Source: Echinometra lucunter
Taxonomy: Eukaryota; Echinodermata; Echinoidea; Camarodonta; Echinometridae
NCBI GenBank assembly: GCA_029962745.1
Contig: CM057167.1
Span: forward strand, 16,013,785-16,077,784
DNA: 64,000 bases
Reading direction: 5' to 3'
Position numbers and translations under genes: made by a program. Under the pieces are notes generated by a model. That model saw only the letters and a program-made list of their open reading frames with translations, was not told the DNA's origin and searched no databases. This document shows, one piece after another, positions 24,601-34,656 of the stretch (the stretch's first letter is position 1; each line of letters starts with the position of its first letter).

Positions 24601-27600
24601 CGAAAAATGTTAATGCCTAATATAAACCTCTGAATCGAATGTATACCTATTTCATAGGAATGATGCCTTTTTGAGGAAATTCTGTTGGTTTGGTTGTTTA
24701 TTTTTGGTTTGTTTGTGCAAGACTGAAGAGAAAGCGTGTGGAAGCTTGTAAGTGAAGCAACCGGGGGACCGATAGCTTTCAGTCCTCCGAGGGACTAAGT
24801 AATGAGGATTAACCCATAGCAGTACAGAGCTTTCTTGAGGTCTAAACTAATCATCTTCAATCCTCAAATTGGTAATACAAATTATTTTCTTCCACATTTA
24901 CATAGCTTGAAAAAAATAAATATGAATGTAACATAAACCAAAGTGAAATATAATTGTAAAATTGAATCAGAAATTGCCAATTTGAACACAGAAATAGTGA
25001 TTATACATTATTCACTGCGTTGCCAATTTAAAGAGTTTAATGATTAGTTACACTTAAACTGCTCTAATTCGAGAACGCCACACCATACAGCGATGGAATG
25101 GGCTCAAATTTGTCAGTGCATTTTTCTCTTTCTGCTCATGCATGATATGTACTGCCCAACATTCTGGACCAACAGATACTGCAAAAGCATCTCCTAAAGG
25201 TGACACTGTACCTCTGTGGGTTAATGCTTTGGTTTTTGAAGCCCCTCTATAACATATACTGTATAAGCCAATATTTTCGGGTAAAGATATTTTCACGAAT
25301 CACAGGCTCACAGACATTTTTACAAGTCGTTGATTTCGCGAGCACAAGAGCAGTAGCAAGACGGGACTTGCAGTAAACTTTTTGTACATGAAAGAGCCAT
25401 ATCGGCAGATCCACAGGATTCGTTTTTCGATTTTTTTTCTTACCAATACCATCACACTGGTAGCTTGCGATAAACAACAAGAGCCGTCATAAAACCCCTG
25501 ATTTCTTGATTTATAGCGCGTTTTCAGCGACTCTCTTTCTTTACCACCCCACTAAGGCCCTGTATGATTTGGAAAAATGGCACCGATTCTGCATTTTGGT
25601 AGCAGAATTTGGCTTCTTATAGGGGTTTTGGAGGTGACTACGGAACTAACTTGTGGTGAGTGACAATTTCTCTGTGTGTTGTGATATGCTACACACGGAG
25701 GACTGCTGCACTTTCCGCATAGTGTATGGCAATGGCAACAATATGCTGATGACAAAAGCTAAAGCAAATGTGCAAATATTTTCGCATGTTGTTAAATTCG
25801 CGATTGGTGAGTGATTTGTGAAATTCGTGAAAATAAGACCACCGCGAAAATTTCAGCTCGTACAGTATAACATCTTGCTTGATGGATGGTTGAGGAATTA
25901 CTATAGGCAGCATGCAAGATATTAGTGAAGTAGCTTTAAACAATCCTGTTTTAAAAGAATCCTTCCTATTTTGGGTGCTTTTGGACAAAAGTTATGAACC
26001 CTGCATTGCTGTCATTTTCATAAAATTTCTGTGTAAAAGTATTGAAGCACTTGTATTATGCTGTATTAGTATTCTTTTACTTGAGAGATTTTTACCACAG
26101 AAGTTTGACAAATATGGTATGTGGGACTACATAGATATGTATTGTCAAAATTCAGTCTACAGTTGTGACCTTTTTCTAGTTAAACTGTTCATTTGAATAG
26201 AATATTGGGGACATTTCGAGATAATTTTTTGCTTGTTTGACTTTGCTATCAATAATATTCTATTTAGAAATAAAAAAATAAAGAAACGTCACATTATTTT
26301 TCACCTTTACTAGTTCGCAACCTTGTCTTTTCTTTCATTTTCAGGTCTTGCTCTCTTAGAAGACTTCTGTATGGAAGGGATCCATCTAGCCACGAACAAG
26401 GATGACACTCACACCGTAAGTCAAGACTAATCACTTCCTATCCCTCAGATAGGAAATTCACTTTCACATTTGTTTCTGTCCATAACTGCTCATATTCTTC
26501 ATGCATGTTTCTCTCTTGAACAAAGCTTTGCACATCTGGGCCCCGTTTCATAAAACTTGTTATCAATAACAACTTGCATTAACTTGCATTAACTGTTGTA
26601 AGCTACTGAAATCCTTGCCACTGATTGGCTGAGAGCACATTTGTCATAGAAATGTGGCAGTTCTTACTGATAACAAGTTTTATGACACAGGGACCAGAAA
26701 CAGAAAAGGGCATCATCACACTGTATACATTACATAGAAATGAGCCATTCTTGTTAATCCACATAGCAAGTGCATGCCATGTAGATTCATCAAAAATTCA
26801 CATCCTGTAGATTGTAGAGATGTAGGCACATACTTGAGGCTCGTTCAGATATGATGCGACAACCCCCCGAAAAACCCCTGCATTTTTTGCGGTGTTCAGA
26901 TGCATGGCAAACCATGCCACTTATTTCAGTGAACGTGCATTAACCGATCAACTCTCAAGATATCTTTTGACAAAAGTTACACAGACAATGTCATGACATC
27001 ATTTTTTTTTGCCGCCTCGTATCCCATTCACTTACTACACAAAAAAACCGTGGGGGTTTGTTGTGAGGATTTGTCATATCAAATCTGAACAAGCCTTTAG
27101 TGCCATCCACACTGATCATCATGTAAACTCTGAACACTCTTTTGTATGTTCATGTAGATTTTCATGTCATTTCCTGTTGCTATTGTCAATGTGCAGCTCA
27201 TGCCAGTTTAATTACAGTGTACCGATCACTTAAAAAAAAAAAAAAAAAAAAAAATTGTGTAGCTAGTACATGTGAAATAACCCCCCCAAATACTTTATCT
27301 GGTATTCTCGGTGTTAGTGGTCACAGAGTTTTAGCAGGGGCCACGGAACCGGGGGGTTTGAAGCCCCCCCCCCCCCCCCCCCCACCCCACTTTCAAAAAC
27401 GTTCCGCGGCTTCTGTTTAGGAAAGTAAACGATAACATAAGACCGCACAATTATTAGGCATTTATGGACTTGAATGGATATTTGATAAATGTCCTAATTC
27501 ATGTCTGCACAAGTGCGTATATTTACTAGTCTACATCAACAGACGCCTTGATATTAATTGAGAGTATATTTGAACTCGTAATATTTTCTTTTTAGAAGTA

Positions 27601-30600
27601 ATATTTCAAGCTCATCTTTTGAATATAGTATAGTGGCATTGAATTCCTAACACAGAGAGGACAATGTCTTTTGGTGATTTTTCCACTTTGATCTTCATGC
27701 ATGAAATGTTGACATGCTACTTTCCATGCTGGATCGACCTTCATCCACTCTTGATCATGTCATGCCTATCATATCGTTCATTGCTGCTTCAGTGGAATAC
27801 CCCCGTGTTTCTTAGACGTAGCATTGTAAGTAGTGGGCCTTTCATCTCATTATTTTCCATTGTCATTCTAACCTCATCTAATCTACTAGATGTTGAAGTG
27901 TTATATCACGTTGTCTGTGATAAAAATCGCTGAGCAGATCTTGAACTGGGTTATTTTGTTCAAGAACCAGCAAATGTAACCAACAATACATTTGACATAC
28001 ATGTAAACATGTTAGGACTCTACTAGCATTCCTTCTTATTCCCTAAAAGATCTACATCTTTGAAGTTTCCATGTAGCTAAAATTTCTATTTCTAAAATCA
28101 AGGGCACAGTACATACTTTGGTTATTGCATGAGTCTGAAAGAAAGATGGCAAAGTACAGGGTTCCCACGGTAATGGAAGAATTTGGAAAGCCGAGGAAAA
28201 ATGAATTCTTCTGAAAAAACATAGAAAGTCTTGTAAAATGGAGAAAAAAAGAGAGAATCTTTTTACCGAGTGCATTGAAAGTCATGGAAAATGGAAAAAA
28301 AAAATCTTCCCCCAAAGTCATGAAAAGTTCTGGAAATTGATCATGGGTGTAGGCCTTTTTATTTCACTGCATGCTATGTGTATGCGTCATGGTTGCCACA
28401 ACCCATACTTACCTGTATCTGGTCTTGGAAAAAGGCACAAAGGGATCATGGAAAGTCATGGAATTTAGTTCTCAAGTTTCTGTGGGAGCCCTAAAAGTGA
28501 TAATTGGTAAAAGAATTGATATATTTGCTTTTTTGTGTGTGATAGTGTTCCACCCTAATCATGTTGCCAATTTAGGATTAGTTATAATGATCATAGAGTG
28601 AGGATGCCTTTTCCCAATTCCCATTTCTATTTGATTCAAATGTATGCAATCATGCATGGCTCAGCAACTCTGCTGAATTTCCTAGACAGTTACCACTTGT
28701 AGGAGAACTTGAATAATGAATCCCATTAAAATGACCATTTGTTTTGCAAAATATCTTTTACCAGCTTATATTCTAAAAATAGTGAATTTAATACATGGAG
28801 TACTTCATGTAATTATATTCTAATGATTTCCTAATGATTAATCCATAGTACATGTTTCTCACGTCATTATTTCCTCACATATTTTACAAGTAGAATTAGC
28901 ACAGTCATTAATAAACCTTAGTGGTTTCTAATTACCTCTTGTATGTGATAAAGTATGGTATTTATAGTTTGCAGCTTATTCTGATTACTTTAACAATACA
29001 TCTGACATGTGTGAGTTGTTGGAACTTATTTGACAAATTGATATTTGCTCTTTTGCCGTGAATACCCCATGACTGTGCCTGTTCTGGTTAGGCATTAGCA
29101 TTGATTATGCCTCGTTAATGATTTATCAGAAACCTCTTCAATTTAATGTGAACATTAGACTCTCTATATCAGGAAAGACATGACTTCATATGTGGGAGCA
29201 AATGATGATTGATGGTTCTCCCAGGCTATTGATATGGATCACTTTTTCTTTTCACTTTTTTCACTTTTCAAGAATGAAACACTGCTTCCTTTTTTTGTTG
29301 ATTTCTTTTCCTATCTTTATTCGCCTCTTTTAGTTTGATTTTTTTTTCCTTTTTTACTCTTATTCAGTATAATAAAGAAATGATCATTTTTCTTTGTTCA
29401 GAAAAGAAAATAAATAACAAAAAGTTATGAACTCTGCCAAACCAAACCGAACCCGAGCACGGCACTTGACTTACAGCACTATTTCGCATGCCTTGATAGA
29501 ACCACGCAACAATGAATATCTTTTGTATCTCATAAATCGTCGCATTAGTGCAGAAACTGCCTTATACAGTGGAAAAGGCGTAAATTAAAGAATGAAGAAA
29601 ATTATTGTAAAACTCTTCATTATTTCTTCATGACCTATCCAGAAGGAAGGTAATAGTAACTCCATAACAACAGTCAGAGAGTCATGAATGGATTTCCATT
29701 AGAAGAACTTTAAAATGAATCATATTTGTGAAGGGCTTTTCTGTACCCAACCCATTCGTGACAGGAATTATTTAAAGCCTAATTTGATCAGCTTTTATTC
29801 TTCAAATTGGCAACACCAACATTTTTATTTTGTTGCTACATTTTTCTTATGAAACGTCATTTATCTGAAATTAATATGAATTGACAGAAATTATGAGAAG
29901 TTGCCAATTTGCAGGGGAAAACAGTGATTTTAAACTTTCTATCACATTGCCAATTTAAGGATTTTAATGCTTATTTTCCTTTAAAAAATTTTCAGCATCA
30001 AACAACAAATATTGACGCAACCAAAATTGGCACAGTTTGTGTAGAATATTTTGCTCTTTCTGCTCATGTATTTGGTATGATTTTTAGGGCTTTGCATCAA
30101 AAGATATTAGGCCAAACCACAAAATGTGGACCTCTGTCACGAATGGGTTAAGGGCATTTTCGCGCTGATGGGATGAAATGAGTTTCAGTTTTTTTTAACA
30201 TGAAGGTAACAGAAAGTTTTCCTGCCTTTCTTCCTTACAGTGGACTCCAATCTCTAGCGTGATTGGCACGCGAGAACCCCGCACCTCCAGCGCTCCCTCC
30301 TGTAGTCTACCCATGCCTGTACATCCATCATTACAGAAGAGGTAATACTTCAATTCCATATTCAAAGTGATAGAGATAATCTCAGGTTATCATAGTGGCA
30401 CGTGAATTCAGCCTTAATGTGGTAAAAGGAAGCAAGTGACAAGAAGTACAAATACAATAAAGAAAGAAAATATCTTTTAGACCAGACCCTATAACATGGA
30501 AGTTTGTGATCAGAAATAATGTTGTTTGCTGTAACTTGCTTCCTTATACCACTAAAAAAAAAAAATTCAGGTAAATCTCTGCACTTGCTTCCTTTTGCCA

Positions 30601-31630
30601 CTAAGATATTTCAGAAATGGCTCAAAGTTGTGACTGATGGCTTTTCTGTGAAAATGTCACTTGTGTCCTTTTGCCACTAAGATATTTCAGAAATGGCTCA
30701 AAGTTGTGACTGATGGCTTTACTATGAAAAATGTTACTTGCTTTCTTTTGCCACTAAGATATTTCAGAAATGGCTCAAAGTTGTGACTGATGGCTTATCT
30801 ATGAAAATGTCACTTGCTTCCGTTTCCCAGAGTGAGGTAGAATTGTCACAGAATCAAACCAACTTAAACTGAATAAATATGCCTGCCAAACATGTTCGGT
30901 AAAGATTGTTTTAATACTGAGAAACAAGCAAAGTGAGATGAGGACAAGGAAGCTTTCTGATCATGTTCATAACAACTACTGTTAATCTTTTAATGTGTAG
31001 TCCCTTTGTTTGCTGTGCATTGAATCTGATCTACTTGCAAGTGTTCTTTAGTTTATGTCTATTTTGCCAATCTAAACTACTTATGGACTGAATGAAAAGC
31101 AATTCACATTGTTTTTGTAGGGGATCACTCACCAAACCAAATAATAAGTTGATGAAAGAGATGTTTGATTTTTAATGCTTTGTCAGATGATTGACTGTTT
31201 TAATCAATAAAAATGAAGACAATAAGCATTGGAAAAAGTCCTTTGAACCCCTACAAGTATATGTTTTTAAAAGGGGATTCGTCACCGAACCAAATAATAT
31301 GTTGATGAGTAGAATGTTTGATTTTTAATTCTTTATCAGATGATTGACTGTTTTTATTAATCAATGAAAATGAATATAATAAGCATTGTATCTCCTACTA
31401 GGATATCAATAGTCTTTCAAAACTTGTATTTACTGGCTATCTGTTTCTTAATCCACAGTTCCTCGGCCAACTCCCTGCCCAAGATCCGTCGCCGAGGCAG
31501 CAAGATGCGCTCCGTCTCTTCCTCCGGCAGCACCCATTCCCTCCCTGCGGGTCGGGCCTTGCCACGCCCGCCCCACTCCCACCGTGTCCCCGACGGTGGT
31601 AGCAGCACCAGCACCACCCCACCCAGTTGA
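9345..31630 (+). CDS. TTLL4: Tubulin polyglutamylase TTLL4 (15 coding exons, 937 residues)
   Basis: Family: TTLL4 adds glutamate side chains to tubulin (preferring beta-tubulin) and to a few other acidic proteins. The coding sequence runs from ATG 11387 to TGA 31628-31630 across 15 exons with consistent GT/AG sites and phases. Residues 1-330 are Ser/Arg-rich, then acidic and disordered. The catalytic TTL ATP-grasp region spans about 335-720. Visible landmarks are [14 protein letters not shown] (425 on), [15 protein letters not shown] (478 on), FDLRIYVYV (524 on), HLTNYSINK (568 on) and [16 protein letters not shown] (654 on), whose Glu667 and Asn669 match the conserved metal-binding pair. The C-terminal [20 protein letters not shown] and [11 protein letters not shown] blocks are characteristic of TTLL4 rather than other TTLLs. 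An in-frame extension follows the stop. Introns are rich in MITEs and tandem repeats. Confidence 0.95.
9394..11386 (+). other. TTLL4: TTLL4 5' intron and second leader segment
   Basis: No coding exon is visible before 11387. 9631-10850 is a three-armed foldback. The acceptor at about 11278 (TTTTCTATAG) probably starts the leader exon that contains the main ATG. Confidence 0.6.
9631..10850. repeat. TTLL4: Three-armed foldback element
   Basis: One unit of about 330-390 bases occurs three times in alternating orientation: plus (9631-9957), inverted (9958-10345) and plus (10456-10850). All share GCAGATGTTTTCA and GCATGCGCATCGATG motifs. The second and third arms flank a centre with poly-T, GGA repeats and a 27-base A run. 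I see no coding potential. Confidence 0.9.
11387..12099 (+). CDS. TTLL4: TTLL4 coding exon 1
   Basis: Residues 1-237 plus two bases. The start ATG 11387 is preceded in frame by TAA, so translation cannot begin further upstream in this exon. It encodes a short helical start ([20 protein letters not shown]) and then a Ser/Arg/Pro-rich disordered region ending in acidic residues. Donor GTAAGA. Confidence 0.9.
12782..12870 (+). CDS. TTLL4: TTLL4 coding exon 2
   Basis: 89 bases encoding an acidic Asp/Glu/Gly linker ([16 protein letters not shown]). The acceptor follows a long CT-rich tract and the donor is GTAAGA. Phase 2 in, phase 1 out. Confidence 0.9.
12923..13263. mobile_element. CAGGGTTCATAC MITE, copy 1
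   Basis: 341 bases with termini CAGGGTTCATAC and GTATGAACCCTG. The interior is built of AAAGTCAGGGAA and AAAGTCATGGAA motifs. It lies in TTLL4 intron 2. Close copies are at 16248 and 34859, and a diverged one at 28157. Confidence 0.9.
14289..14453. repeat. Inverted repeat, about 36-bp arms
   Basis: TTGTACACCAAATTTCATAT (14289 on) is mirrored by ATGACATTTTGTGTACAA (14437 on), with the TTTTCTCCATTATCTCT block mirrored inside. A small MITE-like structure in TTLL4 intron 2. Confidence 0.7.
15028..15291 (+). CDS. TTLL4: TTLL4 coding exon 3
   Basis: 264 bases. Begins with Ser/Thr-rich sequence and ends with [18 protein letters not shown], the conserved entry to the TTL domain in TTLL4 proteins. 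Phase 1 both sides. Confidence 0.95.
15921..16031 (+). CDS. TTLL4: TTLL4 coding exon 4
   Basis: 111 bases encoding [20 protein letters not shown] and an SGFRSTK segment, matching the family's block that precedes the WLGYWG motif. Phase 1 both sides; donor GTAAGTG. Confidence 0.95.
16248..16583. mobile_element. CAGGGTTCATAC MITE, copy 2
   Basis: 336 bases with the same termini as copy 1. It is flanked by ATCTT on both sides (16243-16247 and 16584-16588), a possible 5-bp target duplication that the other copies do not show. In TTLL4 intron 4. Confidence 0.9.
17045..17316 (+). CDS. TTLL4: TTLL4 coding exon 5
   Basis: 272 bases with [38 protein letters not shown] and KWILKP. This is the first half of the ATP-grasp fold; the KWILKP lysines contact nucleotide in related enzymes. 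Phase 1 in, phase 0 out. Confidence 0.97.
17756..17967 (+). CDS. TTLL4: TTLL4 coding exon 6
   Basis: 212 bases with [40 protein letters not shown] and [18 protein letters not shown]. These are core TTL-domain motifs for ATP and acceptor binding. Confidence 0.97.
18572..18860. repeat. Dispersed repeat with G-rich core, copy B
   Basis: Related to 8352-8635. Contains an uninterrupted run of 41 G (18613-18653), one A, then 8 G, followed soon after by a short C run, so the core could pair with itself. In TTLL4 intron 6. Confidence 0.6.
19017..19139 (+). CDS. TTLL4: TTLL4 coding exon 7
   Basis: 123 bases with [18 protein letters not shown], the highly conserved HLTNYS motif of TTL ligases, ending in ACEGHKW. 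Phase 2 both sides. Confidence 0.97.
19912..19956. repeat. Strong 21-bp hairpin near TTLL4 exon 8
   Basis: Arms ATTTTCGTCCTAGGTACTGC(T) and its inverse differ at one position and enclose a 3-base loop. The preceding 150 bases are a quasi-repeat of AATGGG and CCAATTG words. Confidence 0.85.
20024..20122 (+). CDS. TTLL4: TTLL4 coding exon 8
   Basis: 99 bases encoding [15 protein letters not shown] and [13 protein letters not shown], the helical segment typical of TTLL4. The acceptor lies 68 bases after a strong hairpin (19912-19956). Confidence 0.96.
20194..20610. mobile_element. TTAA-flanked MITE, copy 2
   Basis: 417 bases, the same length and orientation as copy 1, with TTAA on both sides and slightly degraded termini (CCCATTCATGACAG). 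In TTLL4 intron 8. Confidence 0.85.
20668..20890. repeat. CT-rich low-complexity tract
   Basis: Several (TC)n blocks separated by mixed sequence in TTLL4 intron 8. Confidence 0.8.
21123..21257 (+). CDS. TTLL4: TTLL4 coding exon 9
   Basis: 135 bases with [20 protein letters not shown] and VNISP. It carries the conserved Asp654, Glu667 and Asn669 of the ATP-grasp metal site. Confidence 0.97.
22031..22125. repeat. Short tandem words (CATTCT)n and (TTTGAAC)n
   Basis: Three or four tandem CATTCT-type units, then tandem TTTGAACTTTGAAC units with TTAT interruptions. The following 400 bases look like old repeat DNA of unknown class. Confidence 0.7.
22664..22798 (+). CDS. TTLL4: TTLL4 coding exon 10
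   Basis: 135 bases encoding [20 protein letters not shown] and the end of the catalytic domain. Phase 2 both sides. Confidence 0.96.
23242..23437. mobile_element. GGCCGGTATTCTGAAAATCG MITE
   Basis: 196 bases with inverted termini GGCCGGTATTCTGAAAAT and ATTTTCAGAATACCGGCC, preceded inward by GTGTTATCT and its inverse. Related to the outer element at 34657-35230. In TTLL4 intron 10. Confidence 0.9.
23570..23675 (+). CDS. TTLL4: TTLL4 coding exon 11
   Basis: 106 bases, residues of about 718-753, a Lys-rich helical segment ([20 protein letters not shown]) after the catalytic domain. Confidence 0.93.
24187..24397 (+). CDS. TTLL4: TTLL4 coding exon 12
   Basis: 211 bases with [20 protein letters not shown] and [16 protein letters not shown], the C-terminal region that best marks this TTLL as TTLL4. 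A partial-looking echo near 25868-25920 (ATAACATCTTGCTTGATG...) may be a degenerate duplicate of the end of this exon. Confidence 0.96.
24809..25224. mobile_element. TTAA-flanked MITE, diverged copy
   Basis: 416 bases bounded by TTAA, termini CCCATAGCAGTACAGAG and CTGTACCTCTGTGGG. The interior shares blocks such as TTGCCAATTT and TTTCTGCTCATG with the 417-bp copies. It is probably an older subfamily. In TTLL4 intron 12. Confidence 0.75.
26345..26415 (+). CDS. TTLL4: TTLL4 coding exon 13
   Basis: 71 bases encoding [18 protein letters not shown]; acceptor TTTTCAG, donor GTAAGTC. Phase 1 in, phase 0 out. Confidence 0.9.
26536..26697. mobile_element. CTGGGCCCCGTTTCATAAAA MITE
   Basis: 162 bases. 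The left end CTGGGCCCCGTTTCATAAAA and inner CTTGTTATC are mirrored at the right end (GATAACAAGTTTTATGACAC, GGGACCAG). In TTLL4 intron 13. Confidence 0.8.
26836..27098. mobile_element. AAAGGCTTGTTCAGAT MITE, copy 1
   Basis: 263 bases with termini AGGCTCGTTCAGATATGA and AATCTGAACAAGCCTTT. Shares words with the outer part of 6868-8064. Confidence 0.75.
28157..28492. mobile_element. Diverged CAGGGTTCCCACGG MITE
   Basis: 336 bases. The termini CAGGGTTCCCAC and GTGGGAGCCCT differ from the other copies, but the interior shares the AAAGTCATGGAAA words. In TTLL4 intron 13. Confidence 0.75.
29747..30151. mobile_element. TTAA-type MITE, copy 3 (inverted)
   Basis: About 405 bases in the opposite orientation to copies 1 and 2. 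The right flank keeps TTAA (30148-30151), while the left flank reads CCAA. Ends 90 bases before TTLL4 exon 14. Confidence 0.85.
30241..30341 (+). CDS. TTLL4: TTLL4 coding exon 14
   Basis: 101 bases encoding a Ser/Pro-rich tail ([20 protein letters not shown]). Acceptor CCTTACAG, donor GTAATA. Less conserved, so supported mainly by phase. Confidence 0.85.
30583..30828. repeat. 76-77-bp tandem repeat, three units
   Basis: Units begin ACTTGCTTCCTTTTGCCACT at 30583, 30659 and 30736 and are nearly identical, followed by a truncated fourth at 30812. In TTLL4 intron 14. Confidence 0.95.
31120..31390. repeat. Tandem duplication of about 153 bp
   Basis: GGGGATCACTCACC (31120) and GGGGATTCGTCACC (31273) start two similar segments that share CAGATGATTGACTGTTTT and ATAAGCATTG. 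In TTLL4 intron 14, ending shortly before exon 15. Confidence 0.85.
31459..31630 (+). CDS. TTLL4: TTLL4 terminal coding exon 15
   Basis: 172 bases encoding a basic Ser/Pro/Arg-rich tail that stops at TGA 31628-31630. The same frame stays open for 74 more codons to TGA 31853-31855. A 148-codon antisense frame here simply reflects local high G+C. Confidence 0.85.
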
Positions 31631-32435
31631 TGGGGGCATCGCCTGCCCCCTATGCCCCTGGAGCAGATTGCCTCCCGGCAGTGGAAGCAGCCCAAGAAGC
31701 TCTCGGCGATGAGGCATACGCCTTCCCTGAGAGCCAGATATGGCTTCCTGTTAGCCAGCGCCAAGCAGAATGGACTTCCGCCGGGCGGCATCCAACATAG
31801 ATATCCTAGACGACTACACAGACTGCCAAACCTCCCCAAGCAACCAGACATGTGAAGTTCCAATTTGTTGTTTTGTATATGAAGTACTTACATATATAGA
31901 TATACAACATCACATGCCCATAAAGTTGTTTTTCTTTCTCTCTTTTTATAGTAGTTCCCCCAGCAACCAGAAATGTGGAGTTCCTTTTTTTAGGTTGTTT
32001 TATTTCAGAAGTGCTTACATGTATACCATTACATGATCATAAAGCTATCTTCCTTCTTGTAGTAGCCTGTCATATTCCTTTATTTTACGCCATGTTCATT
32101 CTGTGCATTTACTATTGTGGTGTAGTCCTGTGTAACTAAAAGGTAATATTTGCTACCAAATTTATCTTCTTGTGCTCTGTGTTGAAGAATATCTGTGTTT
32201 TCTGCAAAGTTCACATGTGTTATTACCGCCGTGTAATTGGGATTGCGTGGGAAACAACAAATGTTTAGTTCTCTTCAGACATGTACGTTTCTATTCGAGG
32301 CCCATACTAGTTTTGGTTGAGTCAGATATTTGCACTTTGAAAAACTGCAAGTGAGGATGTGTGAAGGAATCAAAGGACCTATGCATATTCCTTACCTGTG
32401 TATTTGTGTGTGTTAAGATACAAAAAGTGAAGTGC

Positions 32436-32480
<45 letters not shown>

Positions 32481-34656
32481 ACAGACATGGTTCTTTAAAG
32501 TGGAATATCGCTGCATATGTGAACAGACCTTTACAGTCATAAAAGGGAGAAACCTTACAATATCAGTTTCGGCCTTAGCTGTAAATATCATACTGCATGC
32601 TGCTTAGTTGTACATGTATCAGCTCAAACCAAAGACATTAACTTTATGGTCTATTTGTATAATGAAAGTGAAATCAGTATCGATTGGATGTTAGCCCATT
32701 TGACAGATTTTCCCAGTTTGTATGGTGGCAAGTGTATTTTTTTTCCTTGAAAAAGATGTATCTGTAGTAAGCTTGCTTGACAAGCAACTGTTTTCTATTT
32801 CTTCCATTTTTCTACAAAAAAAAAACAAAACACTTTTTTATGCTGCTGTTCACGAAGTCATCTGCATGTATGACTGAGTGTAAACTAATTTTTAGATCAT
32901 GTGGAATCTGTTGTTCAAACTTTGCTTGTGTTTCCTTTCCAATATTCCATTTTCCCAAGTAGCTGTTTGTATTGAAAGTTTAACTCAATGATTTGAAACC
33001 ATATTCCAAGGCAATGTGTGTTCTTTATGAATGCTTATGACTTGAATGGATCTGGTGGTTCCTGTGTTTATGGGAATAAGAGGATATGGCAGTCATTGCT
33101 CTTTGTTTTATGTGCAATGTTATGAGGAAACATGATTCATCAAATTGCTTGTAGAATTACAATCTGCAAAAGCTACTTTTAATACTTGCTTTTCAAATGA
33201 ACTTTTGAGAAATAGTCCAATTTAAATTCTTCATTTACCAGAGATGATAAAACGATTAATTAGGCTGACAAACGGTTTTCTTTTCATCATCATGTATGAT
33301 TGTGTGAAAGCTGATTTTATGTTTGGAATATTCAAAGTTAATGAAGTCTGAATCTTATTACCATTCCAATGTAATGGCATTCACTGTTTACTTTTCAGGA
33401 CACTGTATTCTGTACAACACTAGCCAACGTTTCAAACAATTTCCACTTCTGTGTGAGATTTTCCTGTGCTTAGAAGATATCCAAATTTCTGCAGCAAACC
33501 ATTTAAACCATTTCTTTTTCTTTGTACAATTGTTTTTGTCAACTCTGTCTTTCAAATGAGCATTTTTTAATGTATATACATGTATCATGATGAATTATGT
33601 ATCCTTTATAAAGAATATTTATCTCATTGGTTTACTGATTGCTATCTTCAGTTTCTTCCTAGCAAAGAGCAATACTTTTCATGAAATGAGCCATGCTAAG
33701 TTGCTCTTTTTGCAGATTATATTTCTTGAAGTTCGTCAAGTGAAACCTACTTCTGTCTTCTCTGCCAGTGAACAATTTAATGAGATATTTTTTATCATAA
33801 TAGCATTCCTCTAATTCTGGCAAGAAATGTATGTGTGTGACTGCATGAGTGGATCTATGTGTTCTTTGATTGTTTTGATGGAATGCCATTCCAGACAGTG
33901 TCTAGACAATGATCTTTTGATCTTATATTTGTCTAAATGTTGCTCAAAACTTCCTAAAACTTAGCAGCTCTGCGTCAGCTTGAAGTGAAACACATCTGAT
34001 CAGGGAAAGTCTTTGATACTCTGCTCATGCGTCCTGGGATCATTGTCATCATCATGGCAATTTTGTCTACTCACTGTTAATCATGTATATTGCATGTATT
34101 GGGTTGATAACATTGCAACAGCAAAGTTATATGTGGTCACATTTCACTATTTTATTTGTTTGGTGGGTGTATCAGTAGAATTTTGTCACTCTGCAGCAGT
34201 GTTGTTCCTTAGTTGTGAAGTTATTCTATTTGATTTCCTTTTATTTTACACATGGTTTAGGTTTCACATATTACATATTACATATCCTTTCCTATTATAA
34301 TGAGTAATGCCTTTTTTTTTTGTAGGACACAAAAAGCTGTACTTTGGCAACTTAACTGCGATGACACAAGTTGCTCACACTTTACCTGGTGATTTGGGGA
34401 GGGGTGTATAGGATATTTAGGTTGTGTGAGATGAGGTGTAGGATATATTGCCCGCTGAGCCTGAAAGACAGAAGGTCATCAGTCCTGTTTTTGATGATAT
34501 GAGTAATGCCTTTCTTGCTCTGAGCAGACGACATACTCATCAATCCATAAGAAGCTTTCGCTGACTAGTGGCACAAAGGCTGGGCTGCCATTGTCGACTC
34601 CTGCCACATGCACAGTGTGTGATGTACTGTACAAACCCCAAAATGTGGCTGTCCTA
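31631..34656. other. Downstream of TTLL4: in-frame extension and possible long 3' UTR
   Basis: The first 225 bases are G+C-rich and keep the TTLL4 frame open after the stop. The rest is AT-rich with a (CA)n microsatellite and no recognisable exon. The TTLL4 poly(A) site is not determined; AATAAA words occur only much later, for example 37106 and 37588. Confidence 0.5.
32439..32474. repeat. (CA)18 microsatellite
   Basis: Pure AC dinucleotide run in the region downstream of TTLL4. Confidence 0.98.

Noticed and set aside
25868..25920. Possible duplicate of the TTLL4 exon 12 end
   Set aside because: Only about 50 bases resemble exon 12, with stops and no splice sites; at most a degenerate fragment.
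3986..30151. A recurring ORF of up to 104 codons inside the TTAA MITEs
   Set aside because: The frame is broken in copy 2, and similarity between copies is explained by nucleotide identity of the transposon.
30583..30828. CRISPR-like array
   Set aside because: Adjacent near-identical 76-77-bp units without spacers, in a eukaryotic intron: a simple tandem repeat.
31417..31863. 148-codon minus-strand ORF over the last TTLL4 exon
   Set aside because: Shadow of a G+C-rich coding exon; no start or splice context of its own.
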